The notes under the pieces: generated by a model | Told to the model about the DNA's origin: nothing | Seen by the model: only the letters and a program-made list of their open reading frames with translations | Database searches by the model: none | Position numbers and translations under genes: made by a program | Shown here: positions 20,125 through 33,339 of the stretch, piece by piece | How the letters are laid out: each line of letters starts with the position of its first letter | How positions within the stretch are numbered: the stretch's first letter is position 1 | Assembly: GCA_016802295.1 (NCBI GenBank) | Contig: JAESIW010000115.1 | Span: forward strand, 2,098,452 to 2,162,451 | Direction: 5' to 3' | DNA length: 64,000 bases | DNA from: Brachionus rotundiformis | Taxonomy: Eukaryota > Rotifera > Eurotatoria > Ploima > Brachionidae

Positions 20125-21047
20125 ATGTCCAATCAGTCTTCAGTCACCTTAGCTGGAATCCGAGAGTGGTTCAAAAAAAAGCTCAGAGAAGACAACTCTG
20201 CCACCAGATTGTTGGTTAAAATCGAAACAAAAACCAAAGTTGACAGAGAATATATAGCTTTAGGTGAGTCAAATGATTTGATACATATACTATATAACAA
20301 AAATATGCTTTTTTCCCTTATCTACTCAATTTTATATAACTGTATATCAAAAAAAATTAATTTAGAATTTAAAATGAGTTTTATAAGCATTGATATTTCT
20401 AAAATTGATTTCTCAAATTTTAATTTTAACACTGTAAAACAGGAGGCATTTAAGCGTCCTAAAACAAGCTGTATGAAAAGATATATTTTGATTTAATTTA
20501 ATTTCTTATCTATTTGTTTAATTTAAGGTTTGATTGGATTTATTGCATTGTATTTGGTCGTTGGTTGGGGAAATGATTTTTTATGCAATTTAATCGGATT
20601 TTTGTACCCAGCTTATGCTTCGTAAGCTAATAAAATTTTCTTAAAACAGACTTTAATTAGTTTAATTGTTAAAAGAGTGAAAGCCATTGAATCACATGCT
20701 GCTGATGATGACACAAAATGGTTGATGTATTGGTGTGTTTATGCTTTTTTTGGAATACTTGAGTTTTTTAGCGATCAACTGCTTTTCTGGATACCATTGT
20801 ACACCTTGTCTAAAGTAATTTAATCAATTTTTGTCTATTTTTGCAATTTTTATACCAAATTTTCAAGTGCCTGTTTTTACTGTGGCTGATGGTTCCAGGA
20901 AAGAATGGCGGAACTCATCTCCTCTACTACAAGCTCATACGACCATTTGTGTTGAAGCACCAAGACAGAATCGATTCAGCTACAAGTCAATTTAAAGATA
21001 AATTTGACAAAGTGAGCAAAGATTTACTCTCTGAAAAGCAGCAATAA
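20125..21047 (+). CDS. REEP5: REEP5/6-type (DP1/TB2/HVA22) ER membrane-shaping protein
   Basis: Four exons, 20125-20263, 20528-20621, 20676-20814 and 20868-21047, giving 183 residues (human REEP5 is 189). REEP5-type proteins insert helical hairpins into the outer leaflet and stabilise curved tubular ER. After a short cytosolic start, KTKVDREYIALG leads into the first hairpin (IGFIALYLVVGWGNDFLCNL), then IGFLYPAYASVKAIES, DDDTKWLMYWCVYAFF and FLLWLMVPGKNGGTHLLYYK, then an amphipathic tail and a Lys-rich end. All are hallmark REEP5/6 blocks. Introns are 264, 54 and 53 nt, in phases 1, 2 and 0. A second, shorter paralogue lies about 500 bp downstream in the same orientation. The subfamily (5 versus 6) cannot be separated. 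Confidence 0.93.
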
Positions 21048-21550
21048 ATGGATTTATATCTTTATTTTCTAAAATTTTATTTATTTCGAAAGATACCAAT
21101 TATTTTAGAATAAAATTGATAAACTTTTTTTCTAATTTTTAAAATTTATTTTAAGATAAAGATGTTATTAAAATAAAATCTCAAAAATAGCTTCAAAATA
21201 GATTTTAATTCATTTCTATTTAGGCTTAATTTTATTTAAAAGCTATCTTGTCTTAAATAAACTTATTTAATTAATTAAATTTTGCATTTATCTTGGTCCA
21301 TTAGCTTTTTTTTTAAACTTTACTTTGCTTTAGCCTCCAAGTATCTTTTATTTGAGTTGTTTCAAAGGCTAGCTTAGAAGTTTTAATATTTTATGATATT
21401 TTATGATTTTAGGAATCAATCATATAATAAGTTAAACTCAAATTACATTTATTGAGCAATCATAAATAAAAATATTAATTTGTTTTTCTAAATTATAATT
21501 TTTGTTAAGTACTTGTATATGAAGATTTTTTAATTATACGAAGTTTAATT

Positions 21551-22125
21551 ATGGAATTTTTTTCCAAGTTAAAGGTTTTTCGAACGTTTTTTGGAGATTT
21601 AGGCTTCTTTAAAAGTAAACTTAAAGCCTTGTTGGCATCTTGAGCCACTCATCCATTTATAAAGGTGCTATCGGATTTGTATTATTCTATTGGTACATTT
21701 CTTGGACAGAGAGCTATGTTTGGGACATTTTGTTCTTCATCTACACAACATATATTTCGTTAGTATTAAACTGACCATGTTTTTTAATTTTAATGAACTT
21801 TTTTATCAAAAAGTGTCACGACTTTTGTAAATTTGATGACCAAAGTAGCCCAAAACGACTCATTTTGGTCAATGTGCTGCACAGTTTACACTTGCTACAA
21901 GATTTTTATTTATTTTGCAGACATGTATCTTGAGTGGATACCATACTATACTTGGATCAAAGTACTCTATTCAAATTTTTAAGTCTCTTTAAAAAAAGAA
22001 TACCATATTTTTATATTTTAAAGGTTTTATTGATTATTTGGCTTGTGTTACCAAGCAAATCGGGTGGAACATATGTAATCTATCATGAAATGCTAAAACC
22101 TATAGCTTTGCGTTTAAATTTTTAA
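21551..22125 (+). CDS. Divergent tandem REEP-family paralogue
   Basis: Four exons, 21551-21614, 21665-21758, 21814-21961 and 22024-22125, giving about 135 residues. Intron phases (1, 2, 0) and the 94-nt second exon are the same as in the upstream REEP5 gene, showing a tandem duplication. Recognisable blocks are SAIGFVLFYWYISWTESYVW, NDSFWSMCCTVYTCYKIF, LEWIPYYTW and LLIIWLVLPSKSGGTYVIYH. The conserved YPAY and the acidic DDDTKW are replaced, the N-terminus is short, and the protein ends soon after the last hairpin without the amphipathic tail. It may be a sub-functionalised ER or vesicle protein, or a gene in decay, though the frame is intact across all four exons. Confidence 0.7.
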
Positions 22126-24800
22126 ATAAATATAGAAAAAAATAAACATTTTTTTTTGCTTTAATAAAAATAAAGCTATTCTAATTTTATATCTTGAAAT
22201 AAATACTTGAAAAAAAATTTCAACAGGTATTTTTAAATGCCTAAAATATCGTTAAAAAAAACAAAGATTAAAATTTTGGAAAATTTTTATTTACGTAATG
22301 TACTGAATTGTTAAAAAAACTTGTCCTCAAAAGTCAGAATTTCTCAAGTCAGTCAAGATTCTCTCGAGTTCAGAACAGTGGCTTATTATTACTATGGTTA
22401 TTTTAAATATAAAACAATTTAAACATTTTGGAAACACTCGAAAACCCTAATCAAGAACCCTTCAGTATATTTTTCAAATTCTGAGGCGGCTTTTTAAAAT
22501 AGATTGAAACTATTTTTTAACTAAATTTATATTAAAATAATTGATAAGTTTAATAGTGAACATTTTCTATTATTAAACTAATAATACTTTACTTGAAAAA
22601 AAGTTGATAAAAAAATTGAATATTCCAACTTAAAAATTTAGAAATTTGAAGAAAAGAATTTAGGTCGATAAGGTCCAGGTACTTTTCTCTTAGTTTTATT
22701 TTTGATTATGCTAAAAAAAGAAAATATTAAATTAAATTAAAAATTTTATTAAAGCTTTATATTGGACTCTGAAATTAATATTATAAACAAAGTATAATTA
22801 AAGTATTTGTTTTTGCTTTTTTGCCTTTCGAACAGGAATTAAATTAATTACATATTTACTTGAATTGTAGGCTAAATATAAAATATATTATATAAAAAAA
22901 GAACTAATTTTGATATTTTAACTTTTTTTTTTTAAATTCCTAAGTAAAACAATTCTGCAGGCATTAATTATTACTTGATCAAAATGAATGGCAATTTAAT
23001 AAAAAAGAGAATTAAAAAATAAAACTTAAAATCGCTCGAATTGGTCTACAGGCAAATGACTTTGTAAATCAAGCATTGACAATTCAGGTTGTATCTAAAA
23101 ATACCTACACGGAAATAGCTCATTTTGCCATTTTTGCATCAAGCACTTTTTAAAATGAATAAATAAATTAGTTGCGCGGATATACTTAGCGCAGATGGAT
23201 CTAATTTTGAAATATGCTCAAAGCAAGACCGGAAGATTAGGTCTTACGGTCAAGCTTAAAATTTGGAATTTTTTAATAAAATTAAAGATTATTTAGTAAC
23301 AATTTTATTTTTATTTTTTCATTTCTATTCAGCCCTTTTGGAGCATGGGAAGTGCCCATCTCCTTTCTAGGTACCTTTTTTACTAAAATAAGTTTGGGAA
23401 AATCTGCCAACTTTGGCGATTCGGTCTTGACAAAAAGAAACTTCTGGACCAGAGTCCAGTGGCCAGGCAGAACCAAGGGCCTAGAAAAAATCAAATCGGT
23501 AATCTACTTAGACTCGTTATTCAATCAAATTTGACAAGATTTTCACCAACATCTACCACCACTATCTCTCAATCAATCAAATTATCATGGACCAAAGTAA
23601 AACTTTTTCTCTCTATTTTGTTGGTACACTATTCGAACACGTTTACACGTCTAATCGAACTTATCTCGACTAGATCTATAATGCTAATGCAGACTGGACA
23701 CACCACTAGCTGCAAAAAAGCATTGCCAGCCAAGGTCCAAATTAAAACACGTGTAATTAGGTGTTGGAATCAGCAGATTGAGGCCTTTGAACAGTCGTAA
23801 ATGATAGACTTTGAACGCCAAGATCAAACCGGAGATAACGTTGCCACTTGTCCTCCTATGCGCATATATTTGTGTATATATTTATATACACAAGCGTCCA
23901 GAAGTCGTCAGAGTCAATTCAATACTCAAATAACACGTATTGTATATCTATTATTATTATGACACGTTGAGTTCTTGGAAGAATTGCAATAATTAAGTGT
24001 TTTTCTATTTGCTTGACAAATATGTTCTGTGGACATAAGTGAATTTATATTAGACTTAATAAACATTAATTATGACACCGTGTTGCTTTAAGTTGTATTA
24101 TCTATTAAAATATTTACTTTAAAGGCTTGAGAGTCTCGAGAGAGGCTTCTGAATCTATAAAAACTGCTGGCATATTTTTCGAATTAACTCGAGCTCTCCT
24201 GGTTGCCAATAGTTATCTAATGATTCATTAGAGCAGATATCAATTTCACTTCTTAGCTTATTAGGGCTTTTTTTTAATCAAGTCACGTAGCTAATAAGTA
24301 AATAAACGCCTCTTTTTTCTCCTTTTTATATATTAAATACAAAATTCATTCGAATCGCTAGGCTTAAAATTCCACTCGAATATTTCTCACCTGAAATTAT
24401 CAAATTTTATTTTTTTCTATTTTTGTTATTTTTTTTTTTGTTTTTGGAATCTTTATTTATCAAATTAATTGTCAAGAGATTTATCAATAGAGAAAATATT
24501 TTTCTACAGTATTTTGCAGTGGCATTGATTGAGAGAATAAGAGAATGAATTAAAAGTGTCGAATTAAGCAGATTTTACTGTTTAATTCCAAGAAAAAATA
24601 ATTAACTCCACCCGTAATAATTAAGCCAGAGCTAAATTCATTTATTTGCCAACTAATTGGTCGATTTTAGATCAACCAATTGAGCATTTTTTAATCAACT
24701 AACCTAAATCATAATTGGCTGCGTTTTATTTTAATAAAATATATATAAACTTTTTATTCTCTTTCTATATTTTATTTTAGCTTTAAATATTTTTGTTTAG
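22126..24800. other. Upstream region of the Islet gene
   Basis: No gene seen. About 23300-24000 is less AT-biased and contains restriction-site-like and CT-rich stretches that may be 5' UTR exons or regulatory DNA. An open frame at 23459-23800 has the composition of non-coding DNA and starts without context. A TTTGTTTAG acceptor-like site ends at 24800. Confidence 0.45.
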
Positions 24801-24897
24801 AAAGAGTAGAAACCAACAAATTTGAATTTTACCTAAATTTTGCTGAACCAAAAAAAAAAAATAAAAAGAAAAAAAACTAAATTGGTAAAAAGCAACA

Positions 24898-26604
24898 ATG
24901 CCAGAAGGTATGGGCCCGATTGTGAATCAAGCAGTGTCGACAAACGCCGTGTGCATGGGATGCGGCTTGTGCATACAGGACCAGTTTGTGCTCAAATGTT
25001 CGCCGGACTTGCAGTGGCACGAGGATTGTCTCAAGTGTTGCGAGTGCGCGTGCAAGCTTGGCGAAAATTTGACCTGTTTTGTCAAGAATGGCAAAGCGTA
25101 CTGTAAGAGCGACTATGCGCGCTTGTTCATGGTCAAGTGTACTAGGTGTGGCGAAGTGGTGCGCAAGAACGAGCTGGTAATGAAGTCCAAGTCGAGCATT
25201 TACCACTATGGCTGTTTTTCGTGCTCGACGTGCAACAAAAAGCTGCAGCCTGGCGACGAGTACCAGCTCAGAGACGAGCAAATATACTGCAAAGAGGACG
25301 CAATCGCCACCAACTTGGCCAATTCTGCCCAGCTCTACTTGTCCAGTATTTACAACACAGTGCCGATTACGCCCGAAAACTCGGTCTCCTCCTCCTACAG
25401 TCCTAGCCAAAACTCGTCCAGCTCGTCGGTCATCGACTCGCCAAACAACTCGACCAACTTCTCCAACTACAGCTATCCACACTTTACTCAAGGCTATTCG
25501 TACACAGATCACAACAATTCGGAATATCAAGAAAAAGAAGGTATTTACAGCTTTTTTTTCAAACTTTTTGTTCAATTAAAATGCCATCTAGTCGGCCAAG
25601 TGGACATGAGTAAAGAAGAAAGAAAAAATTTCTCTAATTTTAATTATTATCTATTCTCTAAAGCTGATATTCACAGTTAAGATAAGCTATAAATCTGAGA
25701 GGCATATTTGGCTTTAATTCACGCAATGATAAGTCAAAGACCTACAAAAATTTTGTTTATTATTTTAGAACTATTTCACAGGGCAGTTCTTTATTTATTT
25801 TGATTGGACAAGTTTTACCATATATATATATATATATACACATATACAAATATAAAATATAAAATATAAAGTATAAAAATCCATTAATCTAATTTGTAAA
25901 TATTTTTTTATCACTAAATAAACAGAGACATTTGGCTGTGTAGCTTTTGTTTATGAAAAATGTACACTTATCAATGTTTTCCAGTTGACTTAACTTTGGA
26001 ACACTTGAGTTTTACATAATAGGCCATATGGCAAATTAAGTCCAGTGTTAATAACCATTTATTTGTTGTTTAAGACGATGGGAGCGTGAGCGAAGACGAG
26101 GTGGACCAAGATGAGGACGACAACGATAACTCAATGTGCGAAGAGAACTCGCTGGGCGAGAGTGGCGCCACCAACAGGAGCAAAAAAAAGCCAGTAGTGA
26201 ACAAACTGAGCAAGCCGACGTTCCAGAGCAATTATTCAGCGAGCACACTGATCAAAGTCAACCAAACGAGCCACAAGCCGGCCAGAATACGCACCGTCCT
26301 CAACGAGAAACAACTGCACACGTTGCGCGCATGCTACGGTGCCAATCCGCGGCCCGACGCCCTCATGAAGGAACAACTGGTCGAAATGACCGGCTTGAAC
26401 CCACGCGTCATCCGCGTCTGGTTCCAGAACAAACGATGCAAGGACAAGAAAAAGAACATGCTCGCCAGACCAGAGCAAAATCAACAACACAACCAGCACA
26501 GTCAACACATTCAAATGCCAATGCATCCATCTTTTACCGCACAGTCTCTAACTCAGCATATTCCACAGGCTCACCACAACCTAATATATGATAATTGTTA
26601 TTAG
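24898..26604 (+). CDS. Isl: Islet-class LIM-homeodomain transcription factor
   Basis: Two coding exons, 24898-25540 and 26075-26604, with a 534-nt intron containing an AT microsatellite; about 390 residues. Islet factors specify motor and other neurons and act with LIM-binding cofactors. LIM1 ligands are C19/C22, H41/C44, C47/C50, C69/D72; LIM2 ligands are C81/C84, H103/C106, C109/C112, C131/D134. Ser/Asn-rich and then acidic linkers lead to the homeodomain (about 283-342) with the Islet-specific RTVLNEKQLHTLRACY, NPRPDALMKEQLVEMTGLNP and VIRVWFQNKRCKDKKK. The intron lies between the LIM domains and the homeodomain. The C-terminus is short and Gln/His-rich; the vertebrate Isl C-terminal activation and LIM-binding region is not recognisable. 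The exons are markedly GC-richer than their surroundings, as expected for constrained coding DNA. Confidence 0.95.
25822..25858. repeat. (TA)n-type microsatellite in the Islet intron
   Basis: Alternating TA run followed by ATACACATATACAA-like degenerate units. Confidence 0.75.
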
Positions 26605-29600
26605 CTTTTTTTCCTTATCAAATTGCCTGTTTTTTTTTTTTTGTTTTAATTTTTTTTTGTGATTTTAGTGTCTTTTAATTTAATTTAAATTTTGTTCTTC
26701 TCTAGAACTCGGAAAAGGAAATTTTATCAATTTTTTCTTCTTCTCTATGTTGTATGCTAGTGTTGCCTTTTCCTCTAATATCTAAAGTGCATTTATATTC
26801 TCCAACAGAAATATATGCACTCATGTAAATGAACCGGATGAAACTTTTCATGTTTAGGCTTGTACAAAAATTTTGCTTTCCTATTTTTTTATATCGAAAA
26901 AGAAAACAATGTTTAATCTCTTTAAATAATTTTTTATCTCTTTTATTTTTCAAATTTATTTAGCTAAAAAATAAACAAAATAAAAGCAAAAAAAGAAAAA
27001 GATTTTTTTATTTTAATTTTGGCTTGTTTATTTACTATTATTTCAGAAGGTAACTCTTGGGCGATGGTAAAGAGAAAATTGTTCAAGAGTAAAAATTAGA
27101 TATACTTATTTTTTTGAATTTATTTTTTTAGTTTTATACATCGGCCATAAGGCGTCCAATGAGATAAATAATAATAAGATAAAAATTTAATGTTCGGTAA
27201 GCATTGATAATTTTCCAATTACCATTTTTTCTCAATTAGAAGCAACTTGCTTGTATTTGGATCAAAAATTATCCTTTATTTTATGAATTGTTTATTTACA
27301 AAAAATGTGTCTTGTTTAAAAGAAAATTCAAGAGTCATATCTAATGTAAAAAATAGAGTTTTATTTGAGTCACTTTTTCACATTCTTCTTCTTTCATCGT
27401 CAACTTTCAGTGGGGCATAAGGCGTCCACAGTAAATGTCACATGACTGCTTTTACATTTTCTAAAATTGGTTGTGATCATGCTTGAATAATAGCGAATAA
27501 GACTGCCAAATCGCCTCCTATTAAGCAATTAGGGTTTTTTAACAGGAGGCGATTTGATCATTGACCTAAAAGAAAAAGAGCCTCATTGTAAAATATCATT
27601 TCAAAAGTAAATATTAAAAGCGTCCTGAGGGCCTATTTAGCCGAATGAATCCGAGATTCATTCGACGACTTCTATTGACCAAGATTGCTGGCTCTCTATT
27701 GTTTCAATAGTAATAATTTTCAAGTAGTAATTTGAATTTAGCTCAAGTTTTATTGAAATTAGCAGGCAAAAGAGCTACTGGAACTAGCTCTGTTTGAGTA
27801 TAATTAAACATGATTTTTGATATAAAATAAGCAGTCTTTAATTCTTTATTTGAAATTTTAACAATAGATCAACTTGATGTTGACACAGTGATCGCGTGAA
27901 GCTATCTTAAATAACAGTCTGGAGCAAAGTTTGAGTGACAAATCAATAATTGCAGCCATAACCTGTAATTAAATTGAACAAGTGGCCATCGACTGGACTT
28001 GTGTGAAGATCAAGTCAGTCAGAGAGTGGTAATGATACGCTCTCAGTGCAAAAATCATTTATCAGCTTTTTTCTCTCTAAATTTCTCTCCTCTTCTCTTA
28101 GCTAGCCTCTTGACAATTGAGCATATTTAAAAATGTATATTGCTAAGGTTTTGTTTATTTTTCAAATACCTTAGAAAAATTTGGCTCTGTTTTCACATGG
28201 AATTAAAGCAATACCAAGCAACACTGAGCTATACAGAATTTGATTTAAAAAAATAATGATATTATTCTTGTTGCCAAAGAGCGCTAAAGCGATTTGGCTT
28301 AAAATTTGCTAGAATAAATAAGCATTTGAGTGTATTTGTGTGTTTATATTTGAGAAAAAAAAATATTCCAAATATTCTTGATATTGGTTAGATATTCTAT
28401 GTATAATAACAAGCTTTTGACACTAGAAATTTTGTTAGGCCCATTTGCGACCAAGAGTGCTAATGTGAACAATTACGCAATGAATTGTTGCACAATTAGT
28501 GAATCATATTACACCGAAATTTGATTCTATCATTTCATAAAGCTTGGGCAAATATTTAAAATGTGGTTAATGCAGTTTGGATAGGAGGCACGTAGCCGGA
28601 AAATGCTATATCTGCTTAATGTTTGCTTGAATCGATGGGAATTGTGGCCATGCTGATGTTAAATAATGTTTAGTATCATGATTGAGCTCTGAAATCTGCT
28701 TTATGTTGAATCACGGCAAGTTGTTTAATTTATTTATTCTTGATTTTAGATAATTTTTCAGTCTAAACAATTAAGACCGTGATCTACGGGGTGTTCTTTA
28801 TCTTTTTGTTTAGCTTAATAATTAAATTTACCAATTGTGTATATTACCAATTACCAAAAAATAAAGAGGAATAAGCTCAAGTTTAGAAAACAAAATATTT
28901 TAATAAGAAAAGCATTTTTATGGTTTGTTTAAATTATTCCAGAGTAAATTTAGGATGACTTGTTTTTTTTGGTAGACTGCAGACTTGAATGCAGTCATTT
29001 GGCTTCAGTTGTATGTTTATCTTTGGTTTAATTGAATTAAAACTTATTTAAAAACATTGACAAAAATATATTAAAGTTTGAAATAAATAATATTTTTGTA
29101 CAAGTTTATCAATAACTTTTTTAAATCATCAAAATAATAGTTTGGGGTGAACCCCGGATAGTCTGAATGATCATCCTTTCAGTCCAGTGATAAATATTTT
29201 TGATAAAATGAGAAAAATAAAAAAAAAACAAAAACTTAAACTTTGATCAAAAGTATAGATTCTATCACAGAAAAAAATCTAAAAATAAAATAAATAATGA
29301 TATTATACTTTGTTAAATAAAATTGAGCCACGGCAAGTTTAAAAGCTTACTAAGCGTATTTGAGAGGAATAATGCTATTCCTTACGCCTTAGTAGCTTTT
29401 TGTTCTGCAGTTTATCTTAACGCATTTACTGTCTTCCGCTACAACACTACTCAATTTATTCCAATCATCTGCAATTCTATTCATAAAGAATGTTTTATGA
29501 AAAAAAAACCAAAAATTGAAAATATAATGTTTATTGACTGAATTAAAATTAAAAAAAAATAAAAATAAATTTTAAAATACATTGACTAGTGGTGTTTAAA

Positions 29601-32135
29601 AGTGATCAACGACACACACTAATTAGTACTTAAATTTTTCATGATTTTCGCCAATAATTCTTATTTTACTACGTTAATTGAATATTAATAATTAATTTAA
29701 AATACATACTATTTGAAGATAGACTTATATCCTAAGTGTATTATTTATTTAGCAAAAGATTATTTTTAGACAGTAGTCAACCAATTGACTCGTTTGGTGT
29801 TGATATTTTTTATCAATAATTTTATAAATTAATTTTAAATTTGCATTAAATGAAAATCTAAACTAGTTTTTGTATCATTTTATTCAACCCAGTCAGACAT
29901 TACACAGAAGGTTATTATTTGAGGTGCATGTTTAGGGTAACGCCCTTGACCCTATACAATCAAACTGACTAATTCAAGGCGTCGCAAAATTAGTCTGCAA
30001 AGTGTGCCTGGAGTTTTTGTTGTTATTAAGGAACAGTTAATTTTAAAATTTTTTAAATTTTATCTTTTTTTTTCAAATGATTTATATTAAGTTTTTTAAT
30101 TTTATTCAAAACAAAAAATTCAAAGAGTAATTAAGAAAAGCTAGTTATTTTTGTTTTCTATTTACTTAAATAATTTAACAATTTGAGCAATTCCGACAGT
30201 AATCGATGAGAAAAGCTGGCCCCACTGATGTTTATCAGTTGTACAACTCGCTCAAATCCAAAACAAAAACACAATAAATCACGCCGGTACAAAGATTAAA
30301 GGTTGATCGATTAGAAAAACATTTAAGTTGGCAAAATAAGAACAAGAACAAAAGAGCTTGGCATGAGATTTTTAGTGGTTTAATGCATTTGAGCTCTAGG
30401 ATATACAAGAGCATTGATCAAGACCATTGTTTCATCTTAAATTAAAATCTTAATTATTCAATTGAAAAGATTCGAATTGTAGAACAAACATATATAGATA
30501 AGGTCTTGCTAATAATTTTTATCGATTATGTTTTTATCTAGTTTGAAATAGGCCTACCGCTAAATGAGTTTTAATTAAGTTGAAAAAATTATCGGCTGTG
30601 TGCGCTTTTTTTTTTGGTTTTTGAGCTTTGGCAAATATAATGCATCAATCATTTTTTGCATCCATAAATTGAAACTGGTTGATTGAACTTGAAATTTCGA
30701 GCAATTAAATCCTTCTAGTAGAAATGATATTAATTGAAATGAGAAACGCTAATTGATATTAAACTGTGCCCGCGAGGCTCTTTAAAATGTCATCAATTGA
30801 GTCTTGAGCAGTTGGAGAATATTGGTGAAATACAAGATAAATGTGCCTCCACTTGAAAAATCCTCCAGCATTAATAACATCAATTAATTCATTTACTCTT
30901 CTCTTTTACTCAATTCGCCTTACCTGTATTATACTTTCTCATTTGAGTTGAAATAAAGGATCTTTGACGAGTGTTTTGTGTGTTTGTATGTGTTTATGGA
31001 ATCGATTTATCTTAAGCAGATGATTATCAAGATGCATTGAAAGCTAGCTTAGCACAACGCTTGGCTGAAGGTAATCTACTTAAGCCAAGACACTCAAATA
31101 TTTGATTAAAACTGCTTAAGCAAAACAAAAACAAATAAGTGTCCCCACATCTTACTAATATAAGTATATTTATTATTTTTTGCCATTATATTGCATAAGT
31201 CTCGGAGACTATTTTAAATATTTATGAAAATATTCAAGTGTGCTAATTGAGTATTGGACTAATGTTAAAATAAAACAAATAAATAAACAAAAAAATACTA
31301 ATTATTTAGTGCTCATATCAGCTAGATAAATTAATTATTATCCAACTCTCACTTGAGCCAATTTAAGTATTCACTTTCTCTCCTTGATTCACTTTTTTTC
31401 TCGTTTTGCCACAACAACAATAACTCAAATTCACTCAGCTTGACGCTATCGGTCAGCAAGTGTCTTATCTAGCTGTAATCGAATACCTACATGCATACAT
31501 GCATTAGTACATGCTTGGCCCTAATTGAATTGGGACCGTTTTCACTAAAAACACTTGAATAGCTCAAGCATCCAACTTGATGCTATTTTTAAAACTTTGT
31601 TTACTTTTTAAATTAGTCTATGCAAACTCTTGAAATAGGACAATCTATAAATAATACAAATCTATAAATTATCTTTATTAAAAAAATAGAAAAACAAATA
31701 AAAATTGATTAGATTTTGGCGCAATTAGGGGAGAGAAAGCTTTTCAGTTTTAATGATGGAAATTTTCGGCTTTGGACACTTGTTAAGCCTCAAGGACAGT
31801 GTAGTACAGTGCCAATCACACAATATTAAAATTTTGATATTTATCTTTATTTATTAATAAAATTTTTCAAAGACTTTTTATTTTTTAGTTTAAAATATCT
31901 GTTTATATAATAAGGAGCGCAATTAAGTTAACATTTCAAGTCAAGTCAAGTAGATTTGGATTTGAAATTGTCTTGTTTTATGGTGTCTGAAGTACCAAGT
32001 TCCTGTACTTGAAATTTTTGGAAAAGACAAAGTTTTATGTGTCTTAAAAATGTCACGACTAAGTGCCCATATACCAAAATTATCACTTTCGAATATTAAA
32101 AAGATAAAAAATTTATTATTACAATTATAAAAAAA
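26605..32135. other. Long non-coding region downstream of Islet
   Basis: About 5.5 kb with no convincing gene. Parts (about 27400-28100, 28400-28750, 30180-31600) are less AT-biased than transposon-poor spacer elsewhere and keep mixed-sequence stretches, as regulatory DNA around developmental genes often does. A 13-bp perfect inverted repeat (CAAATCGCCTCCT) lies at 27507-27519/27544-27556. A coding-like fragment at about 29330-29520 has no known domain. Confidence 0.4.
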
Positions 32136-32513
32136 ATGTTAAATCTAAACAATAAATCACGAACAACATCATTACTGTCAGCAATTGGACTTGAGAAAAT
32201 TGAATTAAATCTAAAAAAAAGAAAACTTGTTTTTTTTAAAAGAGCATTAAACAACAACTTGACAAAGGACATTATAGATGGAGTCGAATTAGATGAGACT
32301 CAGCAACTCAGCAAAAAATCAGTAATAAAAGAGATTTTTGAGAACATAGAGTGTGAAGAAAAGGACTATTTAATGATGGCAATAGAGAAAGAAATCAAAG
32401 ATACCTTAGAAAAAAACAATACAGCCATTAGTAACTCAATAAGAGTATGCCTTGACAACATTGAAATCCCTGAATACAAAAAAATGCTAGTTGAACTCAC
32501 TAAATCTTATTAA
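32136..32513 (+). pseudogene. Probable non-LTR retrotransposon C-terminal fragment
   Basis: An ATG-initiated frame of 125 residues, Lys/Glu/Asn rich, with LEKIELNLKKRKLVFFKRAL followed by NNNLTKDII. This resembles the region just after the RT domain in several invertebrate LINE polymerases (KRKL.FF.RLL.N..T..I). No RT catalytic motif precedes it and no endonuclease is attached, so it would be a 5'-truncated copy. A small host gene cannot be excluded. Confidence 0.35.
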
Positions 32514-32776
32514 CTGAGCTCGATTTAAGGGAAAAACATTATTAGTACTATTTATATTTTATTAGTACTATTTATTTCTCTCTACTATTCTAATTAAACT
32601 ATGAATAATTATCTTAATTATGTAAGAAAACTAGAAATATAATTTAAAAAATTTATAAAACAAACTTATTTAACTTGACTTATTTAACTATTATACTTTT
32701 ATCATTTTTTTTTTTTTTAATTCTCTCTTGCTCTCTTTTTATTTTATAACATCGCCTACGAGGCGTCAAATGAAAT

Positions 32777-32800
32777 AATAAATAAATAAATAAATAAATT
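32777..32800. repeat. (AAAT)n microsatellite
   Basis: Tandem AAAT-type units in AT-rich spacer. Confidence 0.75.
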
Positions 32801-33339
32801 ATATGATGTCATGCATGCATCTTGCATTATATATTTTGGTAAGAAATTTATAATTAAACTCTTAGAAATGTCAATAAATCCAGAATAAAAATAAACAAAG
32901 TCTTCTTCTTGTTCATTTCGATAAAACTTATGTCTACAGTCAGTCTTGCCGAACACAATTAATACAAATATATTTTTTACTAGCTTACAAGTCGCATCTA
33001 AATGAAAGAATCCTTAACCTGATGCCAAATGTTGTAAAAATTTAAACGATGCCATCATAATTCTTACATGAATTTTCTCTGAGCCATCATTCACTTTGAC
33101 TTTCCCAAATTTATCGGTTATAAATTAAAAGGGAAAGGTTCATCTATATCGATAGTTTAAAAAAAGACGCTTTCACTAATTTTATTTGATACAGCAGATA
33201 TCTAATTATTATTAACGAATCTCAAATTCTTACATGAAAAAACTAGATGTTAGTTTTAAAAATAAGCCTACATTAAAAGGTGCAAATGCTATCAGAAAAT
33301 GTTTTATTGATAAGGTTGTTGATATAATTTTATACTACA

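Noticed and set aside
23459..23800. 113-codon open frame in the Islet upstream region
   Set aside because: Amino-acid mix follows base composition, it overlaps other equally long frames, and it has no domain. More likely UTR or regulatory DNA.
24877..25575. 232-codon minus-strand frame across the Islet LIM exon
   Set aside because: Shadow of the GC-rich LIM-coding exon. The plus strand has all zinc ligands.
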